In this document: piece by piece, positions 1 to 9,865 of the stretch
Layout of the letters: every line of letters begins with the position of its first letter
Position numbering within the stretch: the first letter of the stretch is position 1
Assembly: GCF_004339565.1 (NCBI RefSeq)
Contig: NZ_SMFZ01000002.1
Location: forward strand, 2,604,001-2,668,000
Direction of reading: 5' to 3'
Origin: Pseudonocardia endophytica
GTDB lineage: Bacteria > Actinomycetota > Actinomycetes > Mycobacteriales > Pseudonocardiaceae
Length of the DNA stretch: 64,000 bases
Notes under the pieces: model-generated
What the model was told of the DNA's origin: nothing
What the model saw: the letters and a program-made list of their open reading frames with translations, nothing else
Databases searched by the model: none
Program-made: the position numbers and the translations under genes

Positions 1-105
1 CGGCTTGCGCCGTGCCCGGCGCACGATCCAGTCCCCGATGCCACCCTGCACGCTGTTCCTCCTCGAACCCCCGCGAGCGAATCAGGAGTCGACTCGTCAG
101 TCAAG

Positions 106-3100
106 TCAGCCGACGAGGACGTGCGCCGCCCACCGGGACGGGGCGGTCGGCTGGTCCGAGCGCAGCGCGAGCACGGCGCGGTGGAGGGCCCGCGCGGCGG
201 GGTCGGCGTCGGTCGTCGACGCCAGCTCGGCGTAGAAGCCCTGCGCGATCCGCCGTGCCGCCGTGTCGGCGACCGGCCAGAGCGTCCCGACGACCTGGTG
301 GAACCCGGCGATCCGGAACGCCGTCGCGATGTGCACCGCCTCGTCCGCGAGGCGGTCGCTCGACGTGGCGGTGGAGCACGCCGACAGGAACGCCAGCCCG
401 GCGTCCGGGAGGGACAGCGCGGCGAGGTCGGCGACGGTCAGCGGTGCCGTCCGGTGGTCGTGGAGTACCAGCCGGCTGAGGGCGGGGGTGACCGGGTCGT
501 ATGTCGCGTGACAGGCGAAGTGCGCGAACCGGTGGGTGGCCAGCGCGTCGAGGACGGCCTCGCGGGTGGCGTCCGGTCCGGAGAGGACGGTCGCCGCCGG
601 GAGGATGTCGGTGATCCGCTCGATCTCGGCGCGCGCGCCGGGGAGGGCGGTCGCCCCCGGGGTCGTGCTCATCTCGACCGCCAGGACGTCCTCGCCCGTG
701 GAGGCCCGGTGGCCGGTCCCCGCCGCTCGTCCGGACCGGAGCGCGTCGATCGTCGGCGTGTAGGAGGAGACGACGTGATCCATGACGGACGGTCCGGTAC
801 CCGGGCGGCGGTGGTGCCCGGCGGCATGGAGCGGGAGGAAGGACGCGATCCCGACCGGGCACCACCGGATCGCCGGAAGATCGGACCGTCCGGGACGGAC
901 CGGCGGGCTCAGGTCCAGCTCCGCGAGGACCGGACCGGTGACGTGGTCCCACAGCCAGGCCAGGTCGTCGAGCATGCGTCGTTCGACGTCCGTGCCAGCC
1001 GGCAGGCGGAAGGCGTCGGCGCGAATGCGGAGCTCGTCGTAGGTGCAGTCGAGCCGGACGGTCCGGACCGGCTCGTCGCCGACCACGAGGAGGGCGTCGC
1101 ACCGGTGCGGGCCGGCGGTGACGACCACGATCGGCTCGTCGACGGGCGAGGACGTCCACGGGCCGATCTCCGCCGGACGGAGGAACTCCTCCAGCCCGGC
1201 CCGGGTCCGGATCCGGTCGATCAGTGCCTCCCACCGCGCGACGACCTCCAGGTGACGGTCCCTCCTGCCGTCGTGCGGGGGAGCGGCACCCTGCCCGCTC
1301 TCGTAGAGATCGAGGCCGGCCAGGTCGGACGCGCCGAGCAGGTCCCGCAGGAGCTCGAACTCCTCCGCCAGTGCGGGGTCGGCCTCCCGGAGCAGGTCGA
1401 GCTCACGTCGGCCGTCGAGGGCCTCGCGGAGCAGCACACCGCGTGAGTGCTCCAGGAGCTGGACCGCGTGCTCGGGGCGGCCGGCCTCCAGCGCGACCGA
1501 CGCCGCCTCCGCCGGGAGTCCGGCGAGCTCGCCGAGTCCGTGTTCACGGTCCGCGCGCCGGAGGCGGCGGGGCGCGATCCCGGGAAGCCGGGTGACGGCG
1601 TACTCGTACGCGGCCAGTGCGACGTCCGGCCGCCGCTTCTCCGCCGCCATGGCCGCCCTGCCCAGGAAGAGGTGCGCGACGACACGGGTCCGGGGCGCGA
1701 CGCCGTCGTCGTCCAGCTCGGTGCAGTGCGCCCGGATCTCGTCCACGATGCCCGGGTCGCGGACCGGCGCGAGTGCGCGGATCAGCGACAGCACGGCCAG
1801 TTCACGCACCTCGGATCCGACCGGTGCGACGGCGACGGCCCGGCGCCCGGCCCGCACGGCCTCCTCCAACGCGGTCTCGTCGCCGGTGACCTCGTACAGG
1901 GTTCGCGCGATCAGGCTGAGATTGCTCAGCCGGCCGCCGACGGGTCCGCTCCCCGGGGCGGTGGCCTCCGCCGCCGTCCTGGCCACCCGGACCGCCTCCC
2001 GGAACGGGGCCGGGTCCGGCGGAGCCTGCTCGGCGTCGGCAGGCACCGGCCCGCTCAGTGACGCGATCTGCAGCGCGTTGGCGAGGTTGCCCAGCCGGGC
2101 CGCGTGATGGGCGCTGCCCGGGACGCTCAGGCGGACGGCCTCGTCGCAGGCACGGACCGCCGCGTCGATCGACCCGGGACGACCGGTCCGCTTGAACAGC
2201 TCCATCTCGGCGACGCTCAGATTCACCAGGCACGGCGCCCGGTCGACCGGATCCGGCCCGGACGCCGACACCGCGTCACGGCAGACGTGCACCGCCTCGC
2301 GGAGCAGTTCGAGGTCGGCGGTCGCCTGGTACTGCGAGCGCAGGGCCAGCCCGAGAGCGGTCAGGCAGGAGGACCGTTGGGACCTGTCGGCCACGGCGAC
2401 GGCCCGGCGTCCGAGTGCGGCCGACTCCTCCAGTGCCGCGATCGACCGGTCCAGTACGCCGTACCGTGCGTGCACCGAGTTGCCGAGACTCCGCAGGCAG
2501 GCCGCCTCGTGATCGTGACCGGGCGGACAGACCGCGACCGCGCGGCGTCCGGTCGCGACGGCCTCGTCCAGCAGCTCGGGCCGGTTCGTGGCCAGGGCGA
2601 GGTCGCGCAGGCCCGCGCCGAGGTCGGAGAGCAGAGCGCCGAGGTCCGGATCGTCGACCGCCGTCTCGGCCACCCGGCGGCGATCCAGCGCGACGAGCTC
2701 GGCCAGGACGTCCGGATCACCCGTGCTCCTGGACAGCTCACCCAGGCACAGGGAGAGCACCTCACGGAAGGCGGTGACGGCCGCCGGCGACGGATCGACG
2801 ACGGCTTCGCGGGCCAGCGGGGTCGCACGTGCGAGAAGCCCGGGCCCAGGGCTGTTCCGTGCCAGGTCGACCAGGAACGTCCGCAGGTTGCCCCGGTACC
2901 GCGCTCGCTCGGGGTGCTGCTCCGTCACGGCGTCGACGAGTGATCCCTGGACCCGCACCAGGTCGTCGACGACGTCGGCGTCGCCGGTCCGCCGGAACAG
3001 GAGCACGTGGCCTACTGCGAGGTTCGCCAGGCAGGACGGCCGGTCGGGATGGTCGGGTGACATGACGTCGAGGACCTCGTCGAACGCCCGGATCGCCTTC

Positions 3101-3141
3101 CTCAGCGGGCGTGTGCCGCGACGGCGCCCGGCACGCTCCAT
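106..3141 (-). CDS. TPR-CHAT protease-domain protein (first of two)
   Basis: 1011 aa. The first 600 or so residues are Ala/Leu/Arg-rich helical repeats with TPR character, recurring roughly every 45-50 residues (for example around CLANLAVGHV, LVNLSVAEME and SNLSLIARTL). The C-terminal third is a CHAT domain: the HFACHA motif gives His878 and the LSACSTA motif gives Cys922, the caspase-like catalytic dyad, followed by the usual VGTLWPV strand. CHAT proteins are clan CD cysteine proteases, here presumably held by the TPR scaffold and freed by a partner or ligand. The ATG at 3141 is the only normal start after the upstream in-frame stop; no clear ribosome site precedes it. It lies 90 bp after the membrane-protein gene on the same strand and is paired with a second CHAT protein at 6025-9735. 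Family call is firm; target and trigger are unknown. Confidence 0.85.
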   Translation of the reverse strand: MERAGRRRGTRPLRKAIRAFDEVLDVMSPDHPDRPSCLANLAVGHVLLFRRTGDADVVDDLVRVQGSLVDAVTEQHPERARYRGNLRTFLVDLARNSPGPGLLARATPLAREAVVDPSPAAVTAFREVLSLCLGELSRSTGDPDVLAELVALDRRRVAETAVDDPDLGALLSDLGAGLRDLALATNRPELLDEAVATGRRAVAVCPPGHDHEAACLRSLGNSVHARYGVLDRSIAALEESAALGRRAVAVADRSQRSSCLTALGLALRSQYQATADLELLREAVHVCRDAVSASGPDPVDRAPCLVNLSVAEMELFKRTGRPGSIDAAVRACDEAVRLSVPGSAHHAARLGNLANALQIASLSGPVPADAEQAPPDPAPFREAVRVARTAAEATAPGSGPVGGRLSNLSLIARTLYEVTGDETALEEAVRAGRRAVAVAPVGSEVRELAVLSLIRALAPVRDPGIVDEIRAHCTELDDDGVAPRTRVVAHLFLGRAAMAAEKRRPDVALAAYEYAVTRLPGIAPRRLRRADREHGLGELAGLPAEAASVALEAGRPEHAVQLLEHSRGVLLREALDGRRELDLLREADPALAEEFELLRDLLGASDLAGLDLYESGQGAAPPHDGRRDRHLEVVARWEALIDRIRTRAGLEEFLRPAEIGPWTSSPVDEPIVVVTAGPHRCDALLVVGDEPVRTVRLDCTYDELRIRADAFRLPAGTDVERRMLDDLAWLWDHVTGPVLAELDLSPPVRPGRSDLPAIRWCPVGIASFLPLHAAGHHRRPGTGPSVMDHVVSSYTPTIDALRSGRAAGTGHRASTGEDVLAVEMSTTPGATALPGARAEIERITDILPAATVLSGPDATREAVLDALATHRFAHFACHATYDPVTPALSRLVLHDHRTAPLTVADLAALSLPDAGLAFLSACSTATSSDRLADEAVHIATAFRIAGFHQVVGTLWPVADTAARRIAQGFYAELASTTDADPAARALHRAVLALRSDQPTAPSRWAAHVLVG

Positions 3142-3231
3142 CAGCCAGAGCGCGCGGCGCGCGCGCTGGTTGTGCTTCAGGAGATCGTCAACGATGCGGA
3201 TCCCTCCGGCCCCGGGTGACGTGCGGACGCG

Positions 3232-4062
3232 TCACGGTACGGACTCCGCGATCCGACGTGCCGGGATGCGAGCCACCAGGCTCCCCACGACGACTCCGAG
3301 CACGAGGGAGACCGGATGGCTCCATACGAGGGCGGCGAGCCAGACGGCGGCCCCGACGATCAGCGGTCCGAGCCACATCATCGAGCGCAGCCGGAACGGC
3401 GCCATGCTGAACGTCGTCGCGATCAGGCCGAGCACGAACGCGGCAGCCGTCATGCCGAGGAACACCCCACACGCCTGACCGAAACCGGGCGGCCCGAGCA
3501 GGTACCCGACGACGCCGCCCACGACGGATCCGGCCGCGACCATGACGATCGCCCACGAGTCGTGGACCTCGACGTAGCCCGTGCTGTTCCGGTGCGCCAC
3601 CTGCCAGGCGGCCACCAGGAGGTCGGGGAACGTGGACGCGCCGACGAACGCCCCGATCACGGCACCGTTCCAGCCGGCGAGCAGCCCACCGACGGCGAGC
3701 CCGACGACCAGGCCGGCGAGGAGCCCCCACGGGGCCAGGTGGGTTCCGTCCCGCTCCTCGTGGCGCCTGCGCGACGCGGCGGTCGCGGGCCCGGTGTCCG
3801 GGAGATGGTCGGCATCGAGCACGATCCGACGGGCCGCGTCCGCCGGGATGAGGACGGAGCGCAGGACCTTCAGCAGGAACCGGTCCCGCTCGTCGGGTGT
3901 GTCCCGGCCGGCGTGCTCCACGAACGCGACCATGTGGCCACCGAGCCGAACGAACCCCACCGTGCGGAACACGTTCTCCTCGGTCTCGTAGGTGTACTCC
4001 AGCGGGAGGTCGGTGGTCCTGTCGACGTGCAGGACCGCCATCCGCAGATCGAATCCAGGCAT
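3232..4062 (-). CDS. Four-helix membrane protein of unknown function, CHAT-associated
   Basis: 276 aa from the ATG at 4062, chosen over an upstream in-frame start (4104) because GGAGAGGA stands directly before it. The first 95 residues or so are soluble (strand-rich, around VLHVDRTTDLPLEYTYETEE). The rest is hydrophobic, with about five stretches near residues 105-130, 135-150, 170-195, 200-220 and 230-260 that are rich in Gly, Val and Ala. I do not recognise the family. It is transcribed away from the small protein at 4188, sharing a 125-bp intergenic region, and sits upstream of the first CHAT gene, with which it probably forms an operon. Its place suggests a membrane anchor, sensor or pore partner for the CHAT system; that is inference from context only. 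Confidence 0.7.
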   Translation of the reverse strand: MPGFDLRMAVLHVDRTTDLPLEYTYETEENVFRTVGFVRLGGHMVAFVEHAGRDTPDERDRFLLKVLRSVLIPADAARRIVLDADHLPDTGPATAASRRRHEERDGTHLAPWGLLAGLVVGLAVGGLLAGWNGAVIGAFVGASTFPDLLVAAWQVAHRNSTGYVEVHDSWAIVMVAAGSVVGGVVGYLLGPPGFGQACGVFLGMTAAAFVLGLIATTFSMAPFRLRSMMWLGPLIVGAAVWLAALVWSHPVSLVLGVVVGSLVARIPARRIAESVP

Positions 4063-4066
4063 GCGG

Positions 4067-4074
4067 TCCTCTCC
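4067..4074 (-). promoter_or_regulatory. Ribosome binding site fixing the start at 4062
   Basis: On the minus strand this reads GGAGAGGA, followed by CCGC and the ATG at 4062. It decides against the longer reading from 4104. Confidence 0.6.
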
Positions 4075-4187
4075 GTGAGCCGGGGTCGGACAGGACGATG
4101 TCACGGGAGGTCGGGGAGGGTCCCCGCACGAGCCGTCGAATGCGGGCCGTGGTCGGGAACGGGTGACGGCCCGCTACTGTGCCGCGC

Positions 4188-4502
4188 ATGCCCGATCATC
4201 GGCTGGTGCTCGACGAGGACCTGCGCGCCGACGCGATCGACGTGCTGAAGGACGCGGCGAGCTGGTCTCTCGGCGGGCCACGGTGGGGAGCCGTGGCGGG
4301 TGCCCTGTCGACGATGGGCGACGCCGCGCGGGCCGGGGACGTCGACGCGTTCCGCAGGGCCGTGTACGCGCTCGAACTGGCGGGCCCGGTGCGGGCGGTC
4401 GGCGCCGACGAGCAGCCGGTCGTCACGGCCCCCGAGACCGTCCGGGTGGAGATCGGCCGGCTGTCCGGCATCGTGGAGAGCGCCGAGACGGACGAGGGCT
4501 AG
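4188..4502 (+). CDS. Small CATASP-like protein
   Basis: 104 aa from ATG 4188 (a GTG three codons earlier at 4179 is possible; no strong ribosome site precedes either). The protein is a compact acidic helical unit: a leading segment DLRADAIDVLKDAASWSL, a middle Ala-rich helix with AGDVDAFRRAVYALELAGPV, and a tail VTAPETVRVEIGRLSGIVE. This arrangement matches my memory of the CATRA-associated small protein family, which sits beside CHAT/TPR genes in actinomycetes; I cannot run a profile search to prove it. It ends 3 bp before the next gene, so the two are co-transcribed. No catalytic motif is visible, so a regulatory or adaptor role is inferred. Confidence 0.6.
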   Translation: MPDHRLVLDEDLRADAIDVLKDAASWSLGGPRWGAVAGALSTMGDAARAGDVDAFRRAVYALELAGPVRAVGADEQPVVTAPETVRVEIGRLSGIVESAETDEG

Positions 4503-4505
4503 CCG

Positions 4506-5999
4506 GTGCCGACGTCGCCCGCGTTGGAGGGCTTCGAGCTGGTCACCCACGTCTTCGTGGCAGCGACCGGGGACGCGGCGGCGGATCAGGATCGTGCGAC
4601 GCGGCTGTGGGCGGGCCTGGACGGGACGCTGGACCGCAGGACGGCGATCGGCCACCATCCGACCGAGGTTCTCGAAGGCGCGCGCCCGGGCCCCGACGGA
4701 GTCCTGGCCGCGGCCAAGGCGTCGGGTCCGGCCGTCCACCAGGCACTGCTCCGGCGCGAGAACGACATGATCTGGCTCGCGACCGTCCGCGCCGTCGCGC
4801 CGGGGGAGCCGGGCACCTGGCCCGACCTCGAATCCGACTGGGATCGCTTCGACGGGCCGCGGGGCGACGCCGTGATCGGTTCCGTCCGGATCCTCCAGGC
4901 GCGGACGGACCGTCCGGGTGTCGCGCCCGACCCGGTCGAGCTCTCCGACGCCGTTCGGGCCGCCACCGGGATCGACGGAGCCTGGGCCGACACCGGCATC
5001 GCCTGGACGGATGCCCAGCTCGGCTCGTTCGCGGTGTGGGAGGCGCCGCCTGCCGGCCCGCCGCCGCACGATCCGGACGGCCGGACACACCGCCGGCTCG
5101 TCGTCGTCGCCGCGCACGACCGCGATCCTCAGCTGAGTGCCTGGACCTGGACCCGCGGTCCGTACCCGACGCCGCTCGGGCGTTACCTCCTCCAGGCGGC
5201 GACACTGCGTCACGAGTACCGGCTCCGAGGCCGTCGCGACGGTGGGACGTCGCTCGACGAGGCCGACCGGCGCTGTGAGCGCGTACTGGCCCTCGTCCGG
5301 GGTCCGATCACCGCCGACGTCGATCCTGCCCTGACCGCGCTGACGGAGCTGACGTCCACCGGGCCGGAGCTCGTCACCCGAGCCACCCGGCTGCGGGAGG
5401 GCGCTCGGAACGTGACGATCGCCCGTCGCAACATGGTCCTCCACCTCGGCCCGGCCGTGGCCGGTCCCTTCGACGACGACCGCCGCCTCGCCGAGTGGCT
5501 CGAGCGGCAACTCGACAACGACCTGACCTATGTGGACACAGCGCTCGAACGGCTGCGGAGCGTGGCCGGTCTCGGTGAGCGGTTCGTGGAGCGTGGACTG
5601 CAGCGGGCCCAGGAGCGACTGCAGAGGCGTCGCGAGCTCCAGCAGCGTCGCCAGGAACGGTTCAACCTGACGCTCACCGGGCTGGTCGGTGCGATCCTGA
5701 TGGCGCTGGCCGCGATCCAGGCGTTCGGCTACACACCCCCGCTCCCACCGGCGGCGGTTCCGGCCATGATCGCCCTGCTCGGCGCGTTCGCCCTGCTCAT
5801 GTCCATGATCGTGGTGCGGATCTCGACCACGTCGCGGGCTGTGGGCTGGGCGCTGATCGTGGCAGCGGGACTTGTCGGCGCGACGGCGGGATGGCTCGTC
5901 CAGTCGTGGGCCCAGGAAGGCCCGGTGGGCGTGACCTGGGCCGCGGCCGGGGTCGGTGCGGTCGTGGGAGTGTGTGTGACGCTGTTCCGCCGCCCCTGA
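4506..5999 (+). CDS. CATRA-type protein: soluble N-terminal part, coiled coil, four membrane helices
   Basis: 497 aa from GTG 4506, with a GAGGG ribosome site just upstream inside the end of the small protein gene. Residues 1-250 are soluble and alternate strands and helices, starting with ALEGFELVTHVFVAA; they contain LLRRENDMIWLATVRA, which I associate with the CATRA N-terminal module. Residues 350-385 form a charged heptad-like coiled coil (ERGLQRAQERLQRRRELQQ). Residues 388-495 hold four hydrophobic helices. It probably anchors the CHAT system in the membrane and carries a sensor or effector-linking part. It converges on the second CHAT gene with 25 bp between stops. The membrane topology is clear; the family name rests on recall and context. 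Confidence 0.65.
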   Translation: MPTSPALEGFELVTHVFVAATGDAAADQDRATRLWAGLDGTLDRRTAIGHHPTEVLEGARPGPDGVLAAAKASGPAVHQALLRRENDMIWLATVRAVAPGEPGTWPDLESDWDRFDGPRGDAVIGSVRILQARTDRPGVAPDPVELSDAVRAATGIDGAWADTGIAWTDAQLGSFAVWEAPPAGPPPHDPDGRTHRRLVVVAAHDRDPQLSAWTWTRGPYPTPLGRYLLQAATLRHEYRLRGRRDGGTSLDEADRRCERVLALVRGPITADVDPALTALTELTSTGPELVTRATRLREGARNVTIARRNMVLHLGPAVAGPFDDDRRLAEWLERQLDNDLTYVDTALERLRSVAGLGERFVERGLQRAQERLQRRRELQQRRQERFNLTLTGLVGAILMALAAIQAFGYTPPLPPAAVPAMIALLGAFALLMSMIVVRISTTSRAVGWALIVAAGLVGATAGWLVQSWAQEGPVGVTWAAAGVGAVVGVCVTLFRRP

Positions 6000-6024
6000 T
6001 CCGCCACGACGGTTCCGCGATCAC

Positions 6025-9000
6025 TCAGGCGCCGAGGTGGACGAAGCCCGCCCACGCCAGCGGGTCGTCCCTGGGCGAACGCTGCAGCTCCAGTTCGGGT
6101 GCGGTCGTCCGCGCGGCCGGATCGACCGCCCATGCCCTGGCCCGGTGCAACGCCTCGGCCGGTGGGAGTCCCTCGACCCTCAGGTAGTGGTGCAGGCGGA
6201 TCATCAGGCCCGAGGTGAAGCTGTCCGGTACGGCCCACAGCGACCCGACGGCGGATCGTGCCCCGGCCGCGAGGAACGCCGTGGCGAGGCTGAACGCCTC
6301 GTCGTAGTCGGCGCCGCCGACGTTCGTCGAGCACGCCGCGAGCACCACGGTGTCCAGCGTCAGCGGCGCGGTCGGACGTCGTTCCAGCAGGTCGGCGACG
6401 GTCAACGCACCGTCGGCCAGCTCGAGGGCCGAGCGGGCGGGATCGTCGGGTTCGGCATTCCCGTGGCACGCGAGGTGGACGACCGAATGTGATCGGTCTC
6501 CGGCGAGACGGTCGAGTACGTCGTCACGGTCGCCCGGCCCGGCCGCGTGTATCCCCGGTGAACCGGGGCCGAGGTAGTCGCCGTCCGGGTAGTACCGACG
6601 GTGGAGTGCGTGCGCCTCCTCGAGGGCCTTGCTCAGACCGCTGCCGGCCGGAGCGCCGAGAACGAGGGCCCGTCCGTCCACCGCACGGGATCGACCCACG
6701 GAGCGGCAGAGCAGCCGGCCCGACGGCGTGTGGGACACGACTGCTCGCACCGCCAGCGTCTCGACCGGATCCCCGCCGCGTGGGCGTGCCGCGTGCCAGG
6801 GGACGAGCGCGGCACGGCCGACCGGCACGAGGACGATCCGGGGGAGTCCGGGGTCGACGGCGTGTGCCCGGACGGCCGGGAGCAGTGCCGCGACAACGGT
6901 CTCCCACGCCCAACCGGTCAGGTCGCCGAGCTCGGAGCTCCAGATCGCCCGGTCGCCGCCCTCTCGATGGGCGCGCTGGTAGGCCTCTGCGTAGCGGTCG
7001 ATCGCGCCGTTCGGCTCGTCCCGCAGCCCGGGCAGTGCCAGCACCTCGACCTCGGCCCCGGCAGGCACGACGACCGCCAGACCGGGCTCGTCCCCATCGC
7101 CGGGGAGCAGGTAGACCAGTGCGTCCGACCCCTGGACGCGCAACGCCGACCGGATCTCCGGGAGCGACGGGGGGTCGAGGAGGCCTGCCGGGTCGTCGGC
7201 GAGCGCGTCCAGGACCCGCCGCCAGAGGTCCCCGCTCAGCCCCGAGCCGGCCAGAGCGGGCACCTCGGCGTCCAGCAGGTCGCGGCCTCCGCTGCGCTCC
7301 CACTCGTCGGCGAGCTCCGTCCGGCCCTGTGCCCGTAGCCGGGTGGCGACGTCGCGCGTGGTCAGTGCGGCGTGCAGGACGAGACCACGTCCGGCCTCCA
7401 GGGCGGCGACGAGATCATCCGCTGCACCGTCTCCGGCGCACTGCCGTGCGAGGGCCATCGCGTCCGCCGCCGCCGACCGCGCGACGCGTACCGCCTCGTC
7501 GCTCCCGGACTGACCGAGCACGAGCCGCGTCCGTCCGCGCAGCGCGTCCGCGCCGAGTCGCCGCGACGCCGCCCGGTCACCCGGTGCGTCACGTAGTCGG
7601 CGGGCCTCCGCGGCGGTACTGCTGCTCGGGCCCCACCGAGGGTGCTCCGGGCCCGGCAGCTCGGCGAGCGTCCGGTCCGACCACAGCACGGCATTCTCGA
7701 CGGCCTCGCGGTCGGTCGGTACCGCCCGCGCCCGATCGGTCCACATCAGACTCAGCTGGGTCGTGCACGCGGGACGTAGGCCGTTGTGCCGCAGTGGTCC
7801 GTTCGCGTCCGCCTCGACCATGGCGGCCATCTCGGCCAGGAGGCGCCGGGCGTCGTGGTCGGGGGCGGTCCGCATGCGGGCGGTCAGGTCCATGATCCGG
7901 GCGATCGACCCCATCGCCTCCTGGAACGGTCCCGGCACGTCGCTGTCACCGGCGACCGCGGGCGGGCCGGCCGGGGCGCGGCCCGCGAGCATCTCGCCGA
8001 GCCAGTCCAGCATCGCCCGGAGCGGATCGTTGCCCGAGCCGCTCCCGTCGATCTCCTCCTGCGCCTCGGCGACGGCGGTGCGCAACGTCTCGAGGTCGGT
8101 TCCCTCGATCACGGCGGCGAACAACCGGGCCAGCCGGGCGAAGGCCCGCCCGTCGGGACCATGCTGCTCCACCACCGTGATGGCCGAGTTCAGCTGAGCC
8201 AGATCAGCGGTCCGGAACGCGTCCGTCATGGCGTGCACCGCGAAGAGCGGAGCCATCAGCGGCCCGACCTCGTCGGAATGATCGCTGTCCCGGATCGCTG
8301 TCAGCACCGCGTTCCCGTCGGCGGGCCGGCCGCTGACGACGGCGTCGTGGTCGGCGACGGCGACACGGGCGATCCCGAGCCGGGTGTGCCACTCCGGCGG
8401 CGGCTCGGGGTGTGCGGCGGCCAGCGCGATGAGCCTGCGGATGCGGTCGATGTGGATCGAGCCCTCACCCGCGAACCAGAGATCGAGCGCGACCGCGGGC
8501 ATCGCCGTCAGGGCGACGGCTGCCGCGTCGGGTTCGCCGGACGCGACGGCCCGCTCCAGGGCGGCGTTCGCGTCGTCGAGCAGGGTGGCTGCCATCGGCC
8601 GCAGTGCCGAGTCCCGTGTGCGCCGGGCCCGGTCCTCGACGAGCTCGAGCCGGTAGGCGAGGCCGGCCAGCGCCGTCCCGGGATCGACCGGGCCGGCCGA
8701 CAGCATCGCGGCGAAGCACCCGTCGGCGCGGTCGCGGTCGTCGTCCGAGCCGGCCAGCCGCCAGCGGAGCAGGTGCGCGTTCCCCGTCTTGTGCCACATC
8801 TCGACGCGTTCGTCGCCGGGCCGCGCGAGCGGGTCGCCGAGAAGCGCGAGGGCCTCGGCGATCCCGGACGGATCGTCGGTCAGCTCGGCCTGCATCACGA
8901 GCCATTCGGCGAGCTCGTCGGAGACGTCGAGGTCGTCGGGCCGCTCGGCGCGGACGCGCCGCAGCAGTCCGATCACCCGGGCCGCGGCCGCGGGGTCCTC

Positions 9001-9735
9001 GTCGCGCCACATGCGGGCTTCGACGAGCCCGGCCTCCAGCAGATCCATGTCGGCCGGTTCGACACCGGGATCCGGCAGCGCCCGGAGCCGGTCGAGCGCG
9101 TCGGCCGCCAGGTCCAGGTGCCCGGTCATCGTGGCCGCCCGGCAGACGGTCGTCAGTGCGTCGCCGAGTAGCGGAACCATGTCGGGGACGTCCGTCAGCC
9201 CGTTCGCCAGCTCGGTCAGGTGACCGGTGAACAGGGCGGTTTCCTCCGGATCGGTCTCCAGGAGGCGGGCGGTCCCGGCGAACATGGACAGGACCGCGTA
9301 CGCCCGCGGGTCCGAGGCGCGCGCCGCCTCGGCCTCCAGCGCGGGTACCGGGGACACGTCCCGCGCCTCGGCGTCGCGGAGCAGCACCATCCCGAGGTCG
9401 ATCGCGAGGCCGCCGCGGTCGACGTCCGGATGGGGCGCGCCCCGCCATGCCCGGCGGGTCCACCCGACCGCCTCGGTGAGATCGTCCGTGTTCCCGGTCA
9501 GCTCGGCGCGCAGGTCCAGCGCGCAGCCGAGATCACGGTGCCGGGGAACGATCGCGGGATCGTCGGGAAGCGTCGCGGCCACGGCGGCTCGCAGGGCGTC
9601 GACCGCCTCGTCGAGCATGTCGCGGGCGTCCGTCGGCGCGACGTACGCCTCGATCGCCCGCTCGATCAACCGCGAGCCCAGCCGGGCCAGCTCGTCGGCG
9701 GACGGACCCGCGGTCGGGTCCAGGGTCCGATCCAT
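6025..9735 (-). CDS. TPR-CHAT protease-domain protein (second of two)
   Basis: 1236 aa from ATG 9735; a longer in-frame reading from 9807 exists, but GGGAGG stands before 9735. Residues 1-800 are helical repeats of TPR type, less regular than in the first CHAT protein. The CHAT domain fills the last 350 residues: HLACHG supplies His1091 and LAACSTN supplies Cys1135, followed by AVGSLWAVPD, so the caspase-like dyad is intact. It is divergent in sequence from the 1011-aa CHAT protein, so the two are old paralogues rather than a recent copy. It is read away from the zinc-ribbon membrane protein at 9866 with a 130-bp shared upstream region. A role in cell-death-like or signalling proteolysis follows from what is known of CHAT families; the substrate is unknown. 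Confidence 0.85.
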   Translation of the reverse strand: MDRTLDPTAGPSADELARLGSRLIERAIEAYVAPTDARDMLDEAVDALRAAVAATLPDDPAIVPRHRDLGCALDLRAELTGNTDDLTEAVGWTRRAWRGAPHPDVDRGGLAIDLGMVLLRDAEARDVSPVPALEAEAARASDPRAYAVLSMFAGTARLLETDPEETALFTGHLTELANGLTDVPDMVPLLGDALTTVCRAATMTGHLDLAADALDRLRALPDPGVEPADMDLLEAGLVEARMWRDEDPAAAARVIGLLRRVRAERPDDLDVSDELAEWLVMQAELTDDPSGIAEALALLGDPLARPGDERVEMWHKTGNAHLLRWRLAGSDDDRDRADGCFAAMLSAGPVDPGTALAGLAYRLELVEDRARRTRDSALRPMAATLLDDANAALERAVASGEPDAAAVALTAMPAVALDLWFAGEGSIHIDRIRRLIALAAAHPEPPPEWHTRLGIARVAVADHDAVVSGRPADGNAVLTAIRDSDHSDEVGPLMAPLFAVHAMTDAFRTADLAQLNSAITVVEQHGPDGRAFARLARLFAAVIEGTDLETLRTAVAEAQEEIDGSGSGNDPLRAMLDWLGEMLAGRAPAGPPAVAGDSDVPGPFQEAMGSIARIMDLTARMRTAPDHDARRLLAEMAAMVEADANGPLRHNGLRPACTTQLSLMWTDRARAVPTDREAVENAVLWSDRTLAELPGPEHPRWGPSSSTAAEARRLRDAPGDRAASRRLGADALRGRTRLVLGQSGSDEAVRVARSAAADAMALARQCAGDGAADDLVAALEAGRGLVLHAALTTRDVATRLRAQGRTELADEWERSGGRDLLDAEVPALAGSGLSGDLWRRVLDALADDPAGLLDPPSLPEIRSALRVQGSDALVYLLPGDGDEPGLAVVVPAGAEVEVLALPGLRDEPNGAIDRYAEAYQRAHREGGDRAIWSSELGDLTGWAWETVVAALLPAVRAHAVDPGLPRIVLVPVGRAALVPWHAARPRGGDPVETLAVRAVVSHTPSGRLLCRSVGRSRAVDGRALVLGAPAGSGLSKALEEAHALHRRYYPDGDYLGPGSPGIHAAGPGDRDDVLDRLAGDRSHSVVHLACHGNAEPDDPARSALELADGALTVADLLERRPTAPLTLDTVVLAACSTNVGGADYDEAFSLATAFLAAGARSAVGSLWAVPDSFTSGLMIRLHHYLRVEGLPPAEALHRARAWAVDPAARTTAPELELQRSPRDDPLAWAGFVHLGA

Positions 9736-9865
9736 CCCCGTGCGGCCTCCCTGCGTTTCTGCCGTGCGCCGGTGAGTCGGAGTCGCAGCTCGCGGCGTTA
9801 CCCCCACCCGAACGATCGATGCGTCGTGTAACGCCGATCACCGACGAGCCGACGAGGTCCGGGAC

